Origin: Epiperipatus broadwayi
Taxonomy: Eukaryota > Onychophora > Udeonychophora > Euonychophora > Peripatidae
Assembly: GCA_028023455.1 (NCBI GenBank)
Contig: JAQFVV010000014.1
Span: 3,845,336-3,909,335 of the forward strand
Direction of reading: 5' to 3'
Length of the DNA: 64,000 bases
In this document: piece after piece, positions 63,687-64,000 of the stretch
Position numbering within the stretch: position 1 is the first letter of the stretch
Layout: every line of letters begins with the position of its first letter
The notes under the pieces: generated by a model
Told to the model about the DNA's origin: nothing
Database searches by the model: none
Seen by the model: the letters and a program-made list of their open reading frames with translations, nothing else
Program-made: the position numbers and the translations under genes

Positions 63687-64000
63687 ATATTGGATGAGTA
63701 AGAACTAGATGGGGATTTTATGCACAAGCCTTCTGGCATCCATTGATTTACTCTAGCTTGCTGTGTGTGGCAACATGTACAGTGAGTTTTGACTGTTTTA
63801 AATACTTTATTTCATATAGAGAGTTTGAATTGGCTGGCAATCTTTTACAAATATCTGAATGATATATTTGAAAAAGATTGTTAGATTGTTGAAACTATCT
63901 ATATTAAATAAAGCCTTAAAAATACATAATGAAAAGAGTATTTTGTTTTGTAAAAATTTAGTAGAAACAGTAAAATAAGAGTGAAAAAAGTTTTGTATAT

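Larger units (their letters stand above)
62791..63800. mobile_element. Composite hammerhead foldback, family A, single 14 bp target-site duplication
   Basis: About 1010 bp flanked by exact AATACTTTATTTCA at 62777-62790 and 63801-63814. It contains a left outer end and arm (62791-63130), a segment inverted relative to 63415-63530 (63130-63215), a middle arm with its own outer end (63216-63415), and a right arm (63530-63800) that stops at GAGTTTTGACTGTTTT without an outer segment. Ribozyme-derived cores occur at 62952-62991 (minus), partially near 63225-63250 (plus), and at 63647-63686 (plus). One duplication around the whole argues that the multi-arm unit inserted in one event rather than by nesting. 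Confidence 0.8.

Overview
This window looks like a non-coding, transposon-dense stretch of an animal genome, probably an arthropod and possibly a hemipteran insect. The evidence is very high A+T, long introns or intergenic DNA, no bacterial-style gene packing, a canonical GT-AG exon of an axonemal dynein heavy chain, a Ty3/gypsy-type LTR element whose Gag coiled coil and integrase tail resemble insect elements, an RTE-like LINE, and a tRNA-derived SINE. The species assignment is inference from style, not proof.

Layout. 1-4.7 kb is anonymous A+T-rich DNA. 4.7-5.6 kb is a foldback element with a hammerhead-ribozyme core in each arm (family C), and a diverged relative lies at 10.4-10.6 kb. 5.9-6.4 kb holds an LTR end with a primer-binding-site-like motif. 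7.4-8.7 kb is an unassigned CpG-containing segment. 11.0, 12.1-12.7, 13.9 and 17.1 kb hold a small palindrome, a tandem duplication, a SINE with target-site duplications, and another palindrome. 21.3-22.2 kb is a decayed LINE. 24.9-25.5 kb is a family A hammerhead foldback. 27.6-35.8 kb is an LTR retrotransposon with a defective gag/integrase-tail reading frame and no reverse transcriptase, ending in a ~380 bp AAT microsatellite. 37.5-38.0 kb is a second family A element. 40.3-40.5 kb is the only convincing host coding sequence: one dynein heavy-chain exon on the minus strand. 44.8-45.5 kb is another decayed gag/integrase relic. 50.1-50.3 kb has a promoter-like motif cluster. 51.8-52.7 kb is an isolated GC-rich tandem repeat whose copies shrink progressively. 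53.8-63.8 kb is dominated by family B and A hammerhead foldbacks, with a 5'-truncated LINE copy at 56.2-56.4 kb.

The main discovery candidate is a set of three foldback families (A, B, C) that share the fold of a hammerhead self-cleaving ribozyme: CUGAUGA, a short stem II, GAAAC or GAAAU, a minimal stem III, a NUH cleavage triplet, and a stem I that can pair. One family B copy has an intact core. Families B and C differ in stem sequence yet keep pairing. Five of these insertions (families A and C) are flanked by exact 13-15 bp target-site duplications, the same length as those around the truncated LINE (13 bp) and the SINE (15 bp). This suggests target-primed reverse transcription using an enzyme supplied in trans. 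Hammerheads are known from Penelope-like elements and retrozymes; the palindromic, asymmetric-ended architecture here may be a little-described variant.

How the parts relate: the dynein exon probably belongs to a gene with very large introns, and almost everything else is repeat DNA that accumulated in those introns. No RNA genes other than the ribozyme motifs and the SINE, no CRISPR array and no complete protein-coding gene were found.
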